Shown here: positions 8,126 through 15,440 of the stretch, piece by piece
Position numbering within the stretch: the stretch's first letter is position 1
How the letters are laid out: each line of letters starts with the position of its first letter
Source: Thermoanaerobacterales bacterium
GTDB taxonomy: Bacteria > Actinomycetota > Acidimicrobiia > Acidimicrobiales > JACDCH01
DNA: 26,586 bases
Assembly (NCBI GenBank): GCA_017577565.1
Contig: PKRH01000035.1
Coordinates: forward strand, 1 to 26,586
Direction: 5' to 3'
Made by a program: the position numbers and the translations under genes
The notes under the pieces: generated by a model
What the model was told of the DNA's origin: nothing
The model's input: the letters and a program-made list of their open reading frames with translations, nothing else
Databases searched by the model: none

Positions 8126-8338
8126 ATGCCCTGGTGCGAGACCTGCAGCCGGTTCCTGAACCCGAACACGCTCCGGCCCGACGGCTCGTGCCCCTCGTGC
8201 GGCCGCGTGGTCGCGGTGCCCGCCGAGCAGGCCGAGGAGCTGGAGAAGGCGCCGTGGCACTTCAAGCTGCTGCTCGTCGCCGTCGTGCTCTACCTGGGCT
8301 GGCGGCTGGTGCAGATGATCGGCTGGGTGCTCTTCTGA
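8126..8338 (+). CDS. Small zinc-ribbon protein with one transmembrane helix
   Basis: A 70-residue protein. The N-terminus is a zinc ribbon, C4-X2-C7-X14-C22-X2-C25 (WCETC and SCPSCGR). A short Glu-rich link follows, then a single hydrophobic helix at about 46-69 (KLLLVAVVLYLGWRLVQMIGW). The zinc end carries no signal peptide and would sit in the cytoplasm if the helix inserts N-in. The ATG was chosen because upstream in-frame codons give no domain and the ribbon begins directly after it. Function unknown; it may be a small membrane adaptor or a membrane-complex subunit. Confidence 0.75.
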   Translation: MPWCETCSRFLNPNTLRPDGSCPSCGRVVAVPAEQAEELEKAPWHFKLLLVAVVLYLGWRLVQMIGWVLF

Positions 8339-8349
8339 CCGCCGGTCGC

Positions 8350-8383
8350 CGTCCCGGGTGACTCGCACGCCCCTCCCGGGACG
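8350..8383 (+). terminator. Stem-loop after the zinc-ribbon gene
   Basis: Nine paired bases (CGTCCCGGG with CCCGGGACG) enclose a 16-base loop, 11 bases after the stop. No T-run follows, as is common in GC-rich actinobacteria. It separates this gene from the tRNA promoter. Confidence 0.4.
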
Positions 8384-8433
8384 CCCGGCGGCCCGGGCCG
8401 GAGCGGAGTGGCGGGGGAGCGCGACGAGGTTGC

Positions 8434-8439
8434 TACGAT
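8434..8439 (+). promoter_or_regulatory. -10 element of tRNA-Pro
   Basis: TACGAT ends 12 bases before the first tRNA base, placing initiation at about 8446. Confidence 0.5.
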
Positions 8440-8451
8440 GACTGTCCCCGT

Positions 8452-8528
<77 letters not shown>

Positions 8529-8542
8529 ACGACACCGCAGGT

Positions 8543-8569
8543 CAGAGCCGGTCCGCAGGGCCGGCTCTG
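8543..8569 (+). terminator. Terminator after tRNA-Pro
   Basis: A perfect 9-bp stem (CAGAGCCGG with CCGGCTCTG) around a 9-base loop, 14 bases after the CCA end. The following bases are CTGCTGTCGCG, with no T-run. Apart from this and the gdhA promoter, I see nothing else in the gap to gdhA. Confidence 0.5.
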
Positions 8570-8723
8570 CTGCTGTCGCGGGCGGCGACGCACCCACGGG
8601 CCGGCCCGGGGTCGCGCCCGGTCACCGGACGCCGGCCGGTACCGGGCGGTCGGAGCGGGTAGTCGGGAGGAGGGACTGCCCGCGGGGTGGCCGCCGGATG
8701 CGGAGCGCAGCGGGGGCCGTCTC

Positions 8724-8729
8724 TACTCT
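8724..8729 (+). promoter_or_regulatory. -10 element of gdhA
   Basis: TACTCT. Predicted start near 8736 gives a leader of about 33 bases that holds the GAGGAG ribosome binding site at 8753-8758. Confidence 0.5.
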
Positions 8730-8768
8730 CGGTTCCTGACAGGAATCTGAACGAGGAGTCAGACCCCC

Positions 8769-10109
8769 TTGATTGACGAGAAGCTGACCGGAGTGTTCGC
8801 CGAGGTCGTGCGGCGCAACCCCGGGGAGCCGGAGTTCCACCAGGCCGTGCGCGAGGTGCTCGAGTCCCTCGGGCCGGTCCTGGCCAAGAACCCCGACCTC
8901 GCCGAGTACAAGGTCATCGAACGCCTGTGCGAGCCCGAGCGGCAGATCATCTTCCGGGTCCCGTGGCAGGACGACTCGGGGGAGATCCACATCAACCGCG
9001 CCTTCCGGGTCGAGTTCAACAGCGCCCTCGGCCCCTACAAGGGCGGGTTGCGGTTCCACCCCTCGGTCAACCTGGGGACCATCAAGTTCCTCGGGTTCGA
9101 GCAGACGTTCAAGAACGCCCTCACCGGCATGCCCCTCGGCGGGGCCAAGGGCGGCGCCGACTTCGACCCCAAGGGCCGCAGCGAGAACGAGATCATGCGG
9201 TTCTGCCAGAGCCTCATGACCGAGCTGTACCGGCACCTGGGGGAGTACACCGACGTCCCCGCCGGTGACATCGGCGTCGGCACCCGCGAGATCGGCTACC
9301 TCTTCGGGCAGTACAAGCGGATCACCAACCGCTACGAGTCCGGCGTGCTCACCGGCAAGGGCGTGGAGTGGAGCGGCGCCCTCGTGCGCACCGAGGCGAC
9401 CGGCTACGGGACGGTCTACTTCGTCCGCGAGATGCTGGCCGCCCGGGGCGAGACCCTGGACGGCAAGGTCTGCGTCGTGTCGGGCGCGGGCAACGTCGCC
9501 GTCCACGCCGTCGAGAAGCTGGTCGAGCTGGGTGCCAAGGTGGTCGCCTGCTCCGACTCGACGGGCTTCGTCGTCGACGAGAAGGGCATCGACATCGAGC
9601 TGCTCAAGACCGTCAAGCTCCACGAGCGGGGCCGCCTGTGCGACTACGCGGAGCGCCGGCCGGACGCCGTGTACCGCGACCGGGGCTCGGTGTGGGAGGT
9701 ACCCTGCGACGTCGCCCTGCCGTGCGCGACCCAGAACGAGCTGACCGGCCGCGACGCCGCGACGCTCCTGCGCAACGGCTGCATCGCCGTCGCGGAGGGC
9801 GCCAACATGCCGACGACCCCCGAGGCCGCCCGGATGTTCCAGGAGGCCGGCATCGCCTTCGGTCCCGGCAAGGCGGCCAACGCGGGCGGGGTCGCCACCT
9901 CGGCGCTCGAGATGCAGCAGAACGCCAGCCGCGACTCGTGGTCGTTCGAGTACACCGAGGCCCGGCTGGCCGAGATCATGGCCCGCATCCACGAGACCTG
10001 CTTCATGACCGCCGAGGAGTACGGCGCTCCCGGCAACTACGTCGTCGGCGCCAACATCGCCAGCTTCCTCAAGGTCAGCCGGGCGATGGTGGCGCTGGGC
10101 CTGGTCTGA
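8769..10109 (+). CDS. gdhA: NADP-type glutamate dehydrogenase
   Basis: Reductive amination of 2-oxoglutarate to glutamate. At 446 residues it aligns along its whole length with the hexameric E. coli GdhA type. Landmarks are GPYKGGLRFHPSVNL (K91), GFEQTFKNAL (K115), GGAKGGADFDPKG (K127), DVPAGDIGVG and the dinucleotide-binding loop SGAGNVAVHAVEKL near 238-251. CATQNEL, AEGANMPTT and ANAGGVATSALEM are also present. The start is TTG, chosen because GAGGAG lies 10 bases ahead and the family length is matched exactly; a rare start codon may lower expression. It stands alone with its own promoter and meets the next gene tail to tail 3 bases later. Confidence 0.96.
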   Translation: MIDEKLTGVFAEVVRRNPGEPEFHQAVREVLESLGPVLAKNPDLAEYKVIERLCEPERQIIFRVPWQDDSGEIHINRAFRVEFNSALGPYKGGLRFHPSVNLGTIKFLGFEQTFKNALTGMPLGGAKGGADFDPKGRSENEIMRFCQSLMTELYRHLGEYTDVPAGDIGVGTREIGYLFGQYKRITNRYESGVLTGKGVEWSGALVRTEATGYGTVYFVREMLAARGETLDGKVCVVSGAGNVAVHAVEKLVELGAKVVACSDSTGFVVDEKGIDIELLKTVKLHERGRLCDYAERRPDAVYRDRGSVWEVPCDVALPCATQNELTGRDAATLLRNGCIAVAEGANMPTTPEAARMFQEAGIAFGPGKAANAGGVATSALEMQQNASRDSWSFEYTEARLAEIMARIHETCFMTAEEYGAPGNYVVGANIASFLKVSRAMVALGLV

Positions 10110-10112
10110 GGG

Positions 10113-10391
10113 TCAGGCCGGGGTCCGGCTGCGGCGCGAGCGGCGCCGCCCGTCCGGCGGATCGACGTCGTCGTCGCCGGACGAGACCGGCTCGGACGAC
10201 GGGGTCAACGGCGCCCCCGTCTCCGGAGCCTCCGCCACGGCCTCCAGGTAGCCGTGGAAGGTGATGTCCTCCTCCTCGACGGTGATCGACCGCAGGCGCC
10301 GCCGCACCAGGGTGGTGCGGGCCTTGACCGCAGCGTCGTCGGGGAGCCCGTCCAGGGAGGCGATGAAGTCGCGCAGGTCGCCGAGCGTCAT
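10113..10391 (-). CDS. Small conserved-looking protein of unknown function
   Basis: A 92-residue protein that I do not recognise. The N-terminal half looks folded (MTLGDLRDFIASLDGLPDDAAVKARTT in part, then RRRLRSITVEEEDITF), with a pattern of alternating hydrophobic residues. The C-terminal third is disordered: Pro/Ser/Asp-rich, ending in a basic patch GRRRSRRSR. The ATG was chosen because GGGAG sits 3 bases ahead; an upstream GTG would add about 14 residues. It is divergent from the SRAP gene and converges on gdhA with 3 bases between stops. Codon positions show normal third-position GC bias, supporting a real gene. Confidence 0.6.
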   Translation of the reverse strand: MTLGDLRDFIASLDGLPDDAAVKARTTLVRRRLRSITVEEEDITFHGYLEAVAEAPETGAPLTPSSEPVSSGDDDVDPPDGRRRSRRSRTPA

Positions 10392-10418
10392 CGCTCCCGA
10401 GGGGTTCGAGCCTGTGAT

Positions 10419-10431
10419 GGTGCGTCGCACC
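10419..10431. promoter_or_regulatory. 13-base palindrome between the unknown gene and the SRAP gene
   Basis: GGTGCG-T-CGCACC is a perfect inverted repeat 28 bases upstream of the minus-strand ATG. It could be an operator for either divergent gene; chance is also possible in such GC-rich DNA. Confidence 0.25.
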
Positions 10432-10505
10432 CGCCCATCCTGACGCACGCCCGCCGCCCGGTGCGCTCGCGATCCGCCCACCACGGCCCGCGCCCGCCGG
10501 CCGGA

Positions 10506-10511
10506 TACCGT
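10506..10511 (+). promoter_or_regulatory. -10 element of the SRAP gene (leaderless)
   Basis: TACCGT, followed by 8 bases and the ATG. Not preceded by a LexA-type box that I can see. Confidence 0.6.
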
Positions 10512-10519
10512 CTGGTCGC

Positions 10520-11239
10520 ATGTGTGGCCGCTTCGTCTCCGCCTCGCCGCCCGACCAGATCGCCCGCTACTTCGACGCGGCCGCGCCCGAGGCGCTGCTC
10601 GAGCCCTCCTACAACGTCGCGCCGACCAACGACGTCTACGCCGTGCTCGCCGACGGGGGCGTCCGCCGGGTGGACGCCTTCCACTGGGGCCTGGTGCCGG
10701 TGTGGGCCAAGGACCCCAAGGTCGGCGCCCGCATGATCAACGCCCGGGCCGAGACGCTGGCCGAGAAGAACGCCTACAAGCCGGCCTTCCGGCGCCGCCG
10801 CTGCCTGATCCCGGCCGACGGCTTCTACGAGTGGCGGAAGGTCCCCGGCCAGAAGCAGAAGCAGCCATACTACATCACCCGCACCGACGGCGAGCCCCTC
10901 GTCTTCGCCGGCCTCTGGGAGGTCTGGAAGCCGAAGGGCGCGTCGGGCGAGCCCACGGGGGAGGAGCTGCGGTCGTGCACGATCATCACGACCTCGGCCA
11001 ACGAGACGATGCGCCCCGTCCACGACCGCATGCCGGTCATCCTCCCGCCCTCCGCCTGGGACGAGTGGCTCGACCCGGGGAACGACGACATCGAGACGCT
11101 GGGCAAGCTGCTCGTGCCGGCGCCGCCCCAGCTCATCCGGCTGACGCCGGTGTCGACCCTGGTCAACAACGTGCGCAACAAGGGGCCGGAGCTCATCGAG
11201 CCGGCCCCCGAGCCGGCCACGCTCGACGGGCTGGGCTGA
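10520..11239 (+). CDS. SRAP-domain protein (YedK/HMCES family), abasic-site crosslinker
   Basis: This family forms a thiazolidine DNA-protein crosslink with abasic sites in single-stranded DNA through the N-terminal cysteine, shielding the lesion. Of 239 residues, the key ones are present: C2 (exposed after Met removal), N74 (INARAET), E104 (PADGFYEW) and H168 (RPVHDRMP). PSYNVAPT at 29-36 is the usual N-terminal motif. The ATG must be the true start because C2 is catalytic. Length is normal for the family. It has its own leaderless promoter, and no SOS box is visible despite the family's old name. It converges on the HIT gene. Confidence 0.95.
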   Translation: MCGRFVSASPPDQIARYFDAAAPEALLEPSYNVAPTNDVYAVLADGGVRRVDAFHWGLVPVWAKDPKVGARMINARAETLAEKNAYKPAFRRRRCLIPADGFYEWRKVPGQKQKQPYYITRTDGEPLVFAGLWEVWKPKGASGEPTGEELRSCTIITTSANETMRPVHDRMPVILPPSAWDEWLDPGNDDIETLGKLLVPAPPQLIRLTPVSTLVNNVRNKGPELIEPAPEPATLDGLG

Positions 11240-11242
11240 GCC

Positions 11243-11257
11243 GCCGGCGCGGCCGGC
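11243..11257. terminator. Short stem-loop between converging SRAP and HIT genes
   Basis: GCCGGC-GCG-GCCGGC lies between the two stop codons and would fold on either strand. It is short and without T-runs. Confidence 0.25.
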
Positions 11258-11260
11258 CGG

Positions 11261-11701
11261 TCAGCTCCGCCGCAGGGCGGCGTCGACCCGGTCGCCGTGG
11301 CCCTGGTCGCGCAGCGCCGCCCGCAGGCGCTCGGCGGCGTCGTCGAGGGCCTCGGGGCTCGCGCCGTGGTCGGCCTTGGCGAAGGTCAGGTCGGCCTCGG
11401 TGTCGATGGGGATGACGTGCAGGTGGCAGTGGGGCACCTCGAGGCCGGCGATGATCATGCCGATCCGGGTGGGCGAGAACGCCTGCATCTGCGCCTTGCC
11501 GACGTGCTGCGCGACCACCATCAGGTGGGCGGCCAGGTCGGGTTCGAGGTCGAGCCAGTGGTCGACCTCGGCGATCGGCACCACGAGGGCGTGGCCGGGG
11601 CGGATGGGGGCGATGGTGAGGAAGACCACCGCGCGGTCGTCGCGCCACACGAAGCGGCCCGGGATCTCCCCCTCGATGATCTTCGTGAACAGGGTTGCCA
11701 T
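11261..11701 (-). CDS. HIT-family nucleotide hydrolase/transferase
   Basis: A 146-residue histidine-triad protein; the family cleaves nucleoside phosphoramidates and related nucleotides in the cytosol. The triad is H91-C-H93-L-H95 in VPHCHLHVIP. The usual N-terminal strand pair (TLFTKIIEGEIPGRFVWRD) and PIRPGHALVVPIAEV at 32-46 are present. Length fits the Hint branch. The ATG lies 9 bases after its TAGGGT hexamer, so it is probably leaderless. The promoter overlaps that of the divergent CDP-alcohol transferase. The physiological substrate is unknown. Confidence 0.93.
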   Translation of the reverse strand: MATLFTKIIEGEIPGRFVWRDDRAVVFLTIAPIRPGHALVVPIAEVDHWLDLEPDLAAHLMVVAQHVGKAQMQAFSPTRIGMIIAGLEVPHCHLHVIPIDTEADLTFAKADHGASPEALDDAAERLRAALRDQGHGDRVDAALRRS

Positions 11702-11710
11702 CGGCGCGAC

Positions 11711-11720
11711 ACCCTACGCT
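11711..11720. promoter_or_regulatory. Overlapping divergent -10 elements for HIT and the CDP-alcohol transferase
   Basis: ACCCTACGCT contains TACGCT on the plus strand (11715-11720) and TAGGGT on the minus strand (11716 to 11711), sharing the TA. Each is 9 bases from its ATG. Both mRNAs would be leaderless. Confidence 0.65.
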
Positions 11721-11729
11721 TCGGCCCTG

Positions 11730-12329
11730 ATGGCTGGCACCACGTCGTCCTCGCGCCTCGCCACCCTCCCCAACGTCGTGACGTTGGTGCGGCTGGCGTG
11801 CCTGCCCGTGTTCCTCTACCTGCTGTTCGGCCGGGAGCACCGGGCCGCGGCGGCGTGGCTGCTGGCCGGCCTCGGCGCCACCGACTGGGTCGACGGCTAC
11901 CTGGCCCGCCACCTGGGGCAGGTGTCGGAGATGGGCAAGGTCCTCGACCCCGTGGCCGACCGCCTGCTGTTCATCGTGGGCGGCGGGGGCATCCTGGTCG
12001 ACGGGTCGGTGCCGCTGTGGTTCGGCCTCGTCGTGCTCGTGCGCGAGCTCCTCGTCGGCGGGACGACGCTGGTGCTGGCCGCGCTGGGCGCCCGCCGCAT
12101 CGACGTCACCTGGTGGGGCAAGGCGGGGACGTTCGGGCTGATGATCTCGTTCCCGCTGTTCCTCGCCAGCCACTCCACCCTCGGCTGGGCGGACACCGCA
12201 GGGGTGCTGGCCTGGGTCGCCGGGATCCCCGGGCTGGCCCTCAGCCTGCTCGCCGCGGCGCTCTACGTGCCGCTGGCCCGCCGGGCGCTGGCCGAGGGGC
12301 GGGCCGCCCGACGGCTCGGCGTCGCCTGA
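11730..12329 (+). CDS. CDP-alcohol phosphatidyltransferase (PgsA-like)
   Basis: Integral membrane enzyme that swaps CMP of a CDP-lipid for an alcohol, as in phosphatidylglycerophosphate or cardiolipin synthesis. The 199-residue protein has the full family signature: D52-X2-D55-G56-X2-A59-R60-X8-G69-X3-D73-X3-D77. About six hydrophobic segments are visible. LPNVVTLVRLACLP at 13-26 is the usual N-terminal motif. PgsA is the likeliest, but cardiolipin-synthase or inositol-type homologs share the signature, so the alcohol is not assigned. The start has no Shine-Dalgarno sequence and follows the shared divergent promoter. Confidence 0.9.
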   Translation: MAGTTSSSRLATLPNVVTLVRLACLPVFLYLLFGREHRAAAAWLLAGLGATDWVDGYLARHLGQVSEMGKVLDPVADRLLFIVGGGGILVDGSVPLWFGLVVLVRELLVGGTTLVLAALGARRIDVTWWGKAGTFGLMISFPLFLASHSTLGWADTAGVLAWVAGIPGLALSLLAAALYVPLARRALAEGRAARRLGVA

Positions 12330-12368
12330 GCACCGGGCGGCCCGTCCGGCGCGCTCGCCGTGAGGGGG

Positions 12369-12374
12369 TACGGT
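12369..12374 (+). promoter_or_regulatory. -10 element of the nucleotidyltransferase fusion gene (leaderless)
   Basis: TACGGT, followed by only 6 bases and the ATG at 12381. This position rejects an in-frame upstream GTG, which would lie before the promoter. Confidence 0.55.
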
Positions 12375-12380
12375 CGGGGC

Positions 12381-14867
12381 ATGAAGGCGGTGATCATGGC
12401 AGGCGGCGAGGGCACCCGCCTTCGACCGCTGACGTCGAACTCCCCCAAGCCGATGATGCCCATCGCCAACGCCCCGATGATGGAGCACATCGTGCGCCTG
12501 CTCCGGGAGCACGGCTTCGACGACATCGTCGTCACGGTGGCGTTCATGGCGAACCACATCCGCAACTACTTCGGCGACGGGTCCGAGCTGGGCGTGCGCA
12601 TGGTCTACGCCACCGAGGAGACCCCCCTGGGCACCGCCGGCTCGGTGCTCAACGCCCGGGACGAGCTCGACGAGCGCTTCCTCGTCATCTCCGGGGACGT
12701 CCTCACCGACATCGACCTCACCTCGGTCGTCCGCTTCCACGAGGAGCACGGCGCGCTGGCCACGATCGCCCTGACGCCGGTCGAGAACCCCCTCGAGTTC
12801 GGCATCGTCATCACCCGCGAGGACGGCTCGATCGAGCGGTTCCTCGAGAAGCCGACCTGGGGCCAGGTGTTCAGCGACACCATCAACACCGGCATCTTCG
12901 TGCTCGAGCCCGAGATCTTCGACCACATCGAGTCCGGGCGGCCGGTCGACTTCAGCTCCGAGGTGTTCCCCCGGCTGCTCGAGGAGGGCAAGCCGCTCTA
13001 CGGGGCGGTCGTCGAGGGCTACTGGGAGGACGTCGGCACGCTGGAGGCCTACGTCCGGGCCCACAAGGACGTGCTCGACGGGAAGGTCGACGTCGAGATC
13101 CCCGGCTTCGAGATCAGCGACGGCGTCTACGTGGGGGAGGGCGCCGACATCCACCCCGACGCCCGCATCGAGGGCCCGGTCATCATCGGGGACTACTGCC
13201 GGGTCGAGGGCGACGCCCGGCTCGGCGAGTACACGGTGCTGGGCACGAACGTGCGGGTGCGGGCCGGTGCCGACCTGGAGCGGGCCGTCATCCACGACAA
13301 CACCTACGTGGGGGAGGGCGTGCGCCTGCGGGGCACGACCGTCGGGCGCTCCTGCGACCTGCGCAACGGCGTGCGGGGCGACGAGGGCGTCGTGCTCGGC
13401 GACGAGTGCTTCGTCGGCGAGCAGGCGGTGCTGACCGCCGGGGTGAAGGTCTACCCGTTCAAGACCGTCGAGAGCGGGGCGGTCATCAACAGCTCGATCG
13501 TCTGGGAGTCGCGCGGGTCCCGCTCGCTGTTCGGCCGCCTCGGCGTGTCGGGCCTCGCCAACGTCGACGTGACCCCCGAGCTCGCCACCCGGGTCGCCAT
13601 GGCCTTCGGCACGACGCTGAAGAAGGACGCCACGGTGGTCACCTCCCGCGACTCCAGCCGGTCGGCCCGGATGCTGAAGCGGGCGATGATGGCCGGCCTC
13701 AACGCCTCCGGCGTCAACGTGCGCGACCTCGAGGTCGCCTCCATCCCGGTCACCCGGTTCGCCGTCGCCCGGCCCGAGTTCGACGCCGGCATCACGATCC
13801 GCCTCGCCCCCGACGACCCCCAGTCGGTCGTCATCCGGTTCTTCGACGCCAAGGGCGCCGACATCACCGAGGGCGCGCAGCGCAAGATCGAGCGCCTGTT
13901 CCTGCGGGAGGACTTCCGGCGGGTGTTCCCGGGCGAGATCGGCGACATCGGGTTCCCGCCCCGCCACCTCGAGCTCTACGCCGTCGCCCTGGAGCAGGTC
14001 GTCGACGTCGAGCGCATCGCCGAGGCCGGCTTCAAGGTCGTCGTCGACTACGCCTACGGCTCGACGTCGTTCGTGATGCCGAACATCCTCGCCAAGCTCG
14101 GGGCGGACGTGCTGGCCGTGAACCCGTTCGCGTCGACGACCGGCCTCATGCGCTACGACCGCGACCAGCACGCCGCGGCGGTCGCCAACCTGGTCACGGC
14201 GTCGGGGGCCTCGCTGGGGGCGGTGATCGACCCCGACGGCGAGAACCTCACCCTGGTCGACGACTCCGGGCACGTGCTCACCGACGACGAGGCGCTGCTC
14301 GCCTTCGTCACCCTCGTCGCCCGCCACCTCGACGGCGGGGCGATCGCCCTGCCGCTGTCGGCCACCGCCCACGCCGAGCGCCTGGCCGGCCAGCACGGCA
14401 TCGAGATCCTCCGCACCAAGATGTCCAACGCCGCGCTCATGGAGGCGGCGTCCCGGCCGAACGTCGGCTTCGCGGCCAACACCGAGGGCGGGTTCATCCT
14501 CCCCCGGTTCCTGCCGGCCTTCGACGGCGCGGCGGCGATGGTGCGCATGCTCGAGCTGCTCGCCCTCGACGGCACCCCGCTGTCGAAGGTCGTCGGGTCG
14601 CTGCCGCGGGTCCACATCGCCCACGAGACGGTCGTGACCCCGTGGGAGCAGAAGGGCACCGTCATGCGCGAGCTCGTCGAGCTGTCGAAGGACCGCAGGG
14701 TCGACCTGGTCGACGGCGTGAAGGTCCACCACGACCAGGGCTGGGCCCTGGCGCTGCCCGACCCCGAGGAGCCGGTCACCCACGTCTGGGCCGAGGGGGA
14801 GACGGGCGCGGACGCGAAGCGGCTCGCCCAGGAGTACGCTCGGCGCATCCGGCAGCTCCTGCGCTGA
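12381..14867 (+). CDS. Sugar nucleotidyltransferase fused to a phosphomannomutase-like domain
   Basis: An 828-residue fusion related to mannose-1-phosphate guanylyltransferases. Residues 1-235 are a complete nucleotidyltransferase: AGGEGTRLRPLT at 7-18, SGDVLTDID at 104-112, FLEKP at 154-158, NTGIF at 169-173 and EDVGT at 216-220. Residues about 243-372 form a left-handed beta-helix of hexapeptide repeats. Residues about 380-828 have the fold pattern of a phosphohexomutase, but the catalytic motifs are replaced. The phosphoserine loop TASHNP is IRLAPDDPQS at 473-482. The metal loop DGDxDR is DPDGEN at 617-622. The sugar loop ExSGH is EGGFILP at 702-708. The phosphate loop RxSGTEP is LPDPEEP at 792-798. 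The product is probably an NDP-sugar for glycan or lipid glycosylation; GTP and mannose-1-phosphate are family inference. The C-terminal half is likely regulatory or structural. Confidence 0.88.
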   Translation: MKAVIMAGGEGTRLRPLTSNSPKPMMPIANAPMMEHIVRLLREHGFDDIVVTVAFMANHIRNYFGDGSELGVRMVYATEETPLGTAGSVLNARDELDERFLVISGDVLTDIDLTSVVRFHEEHGALATIALTPVENPLEFGIVITREDGSIERFLEKPTWGQVFSDTINTGIFVLEPEIFDHIESGRPVDFSSEVFPRLLEEGKPLYGAVVEGYWEDVGTLEAYVRAHKDVLDGKVDVEIPGFEISDGVYVGEGADIHPDARIEGPVIIGDYCRVEGDARLGEYTVLGTNVRVRAGADLERAVIHDNTYVGEGVRLRGTTVGRSCDLRNGVRGDEGVVLGDECFVGEQAVLTAGVKVYPFKTVESGAVINSSIVWESRGSRSLFGRLGVSGLANVDVTPELATRVAMAFGTTLKKDATVVTSRDSSRSARMLKRAMMAGLNASGVNVRDLEVASIPVTRFAVARPEFDAGITIRLAPDDPQSVVIRFFDAKGADITEGAQRKIERLFLREDFRRVFPGEIGDIGFPPRHLELYAVALEQVVDVERIAEAGFKVVVDYAYGSTSFVMPNILAKLGADVLAVNPFASTTGLMRYDRDQHAAAVANLVTASGASLGAVIDPDGENLTLVDDSGHVLTDDEALLAFVTLVARHLDGGAIALPLSATAHAERLAGQHGIEILRTKMSNAALMEAASRPNVGFAANTEGGFILPRFLPAFDGAAAMVRMLELLALDGTPLSKVVGSLPRVHIAHETVVTPWEQKGTVMRELVELSKDRRVDLVDGVKVHHDQGWALALPDPEEPVTHVWAEGETGADAKRLAQEYARRIRQLLR

Positions 14868-14917
14868 GGGGCGGGGGCCGCCGGCCGGGGGCCCGGGGGG
14901 ACCCCCGCTGCAGCGCG

Positions 14918-15024
14918 CCCTCAAGCGGCGCTCGAGGGTTGCACGGGGCTTGCAGGCCGGCGGCCGGGCCGCCGACCAGGGGCGACGCGGCGCACCCGCG
15001 CCCAACCCTCAAGCAGCCGTCGAG
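14918..15024. promoter_or_regulatory. Pair of oppositely oriented CAACCCTCRAGC-type elements before gcvH
   Basis: Copy 1 at 14918-14940, read on the minus strand, and copy 2 at 15004-15024, read on the plus strand, share CAACCCTC(G/A)AGC and a later T(T/C)GAG. Copy 1 is also nearly self-symmetric: CCCTCAAGCG-G-CGCTCGAGGG has one mismatch. Copy 2 ends 16 bases before the gcvH -10. The other bases of this 187-base gap are G/C runs without a gene. Confidence 0.45.
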
Positions 15025-15040
15025 CCCCGGGGATGTTCGC

Positions 15041-15046
15041 TACCCT
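15041..15046 (+). promoter_or_regulatory. -10 element of the gcvH operon (leaderless)
   Basis: TACCCT, followed by 8 bases and the gcvH ATG. The downstream FHA and FtsR-like genes probably share this transcript. Confidence 0.6.
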
Positions 15047-15054
15047 GCCTCCCC

Positions 15055-15435
15055 ATGGACATCCCCTCGGAGCTCCGCTACTCCCCCGAACACGAGTGGG
15101 TGCTGGTCGAGGACGGTCGAGCCCGGGTCGGCATCACCGACTACGCGCAGGACGCGCTGGGCGACATCGTCTTCGTCGACCTGCCGGACGTGGGCACCAA
15201 GGTGGAGCGCGGGGCGACCGTGAGCGAGGTGGAGTCGACCAAGTCGGTGTCCGAGGTCTACGCGCCGGTCGGCGGCACGATCGTCGAGGTCAACGCCGAC
15301 CTGGCCGACAACCCCGACCGCATCAACGACGAGCCGTACGGTGAGGGGTGGATGTTCGTCATCGAGCTCGCCGACCCCGGCGAGCTGGACGAGCTCCTCG
15401 ACGCCGAGGGGTACCGGGCCCTCATCGAGGGGTGA
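15055..15435 (+). CDS. gcvH: Glycine cleavage system H protein
   Basis: Lipoyl carrier that shuttles the aminomethyl group between the P, T and L proteins. The 126-residue protein has the lipoylation site K63 in VESTKSVSEVYAP and the family opening RYSPEHEWV with GITDYAQDALGDIVFVDLP. The end (GEGWMFVIEL) is normal. The FHA gene starts at or just after its stop. gcvT lies 2.8 kb downstream on its own promoter; gcvP is not in the window. Placement next to a GarA-like gene matches the mycobacterial arrangement. Confidence 0.97.
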   Translation: MDIPSELRYSPEHEWVLVEDGRARVGITDYAQDALGDIVFVDLPDVGTKVERGATVSEVESTKSVSEVYAPVGGTIVEVNADLADNPDRINDEPYGEGWMFVIELADPGELDELLDAEGYRALIEG

Positions 15436-15440
15436 TCGAC

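Noticed and set aside
10440..10519. A LexA (SOS) box before the SRAP gene.
   Set aside because: No CGAAC-N4-GTTCG-like sequence is found; the old family name does not imply SOS control.
14868..14917. G/C-run region after the nucleotidyltransferase fusion as a strong terminator.
   Set aside because: Several short complementary G and C runs can pair, but no single clean stem stands out from background composition.
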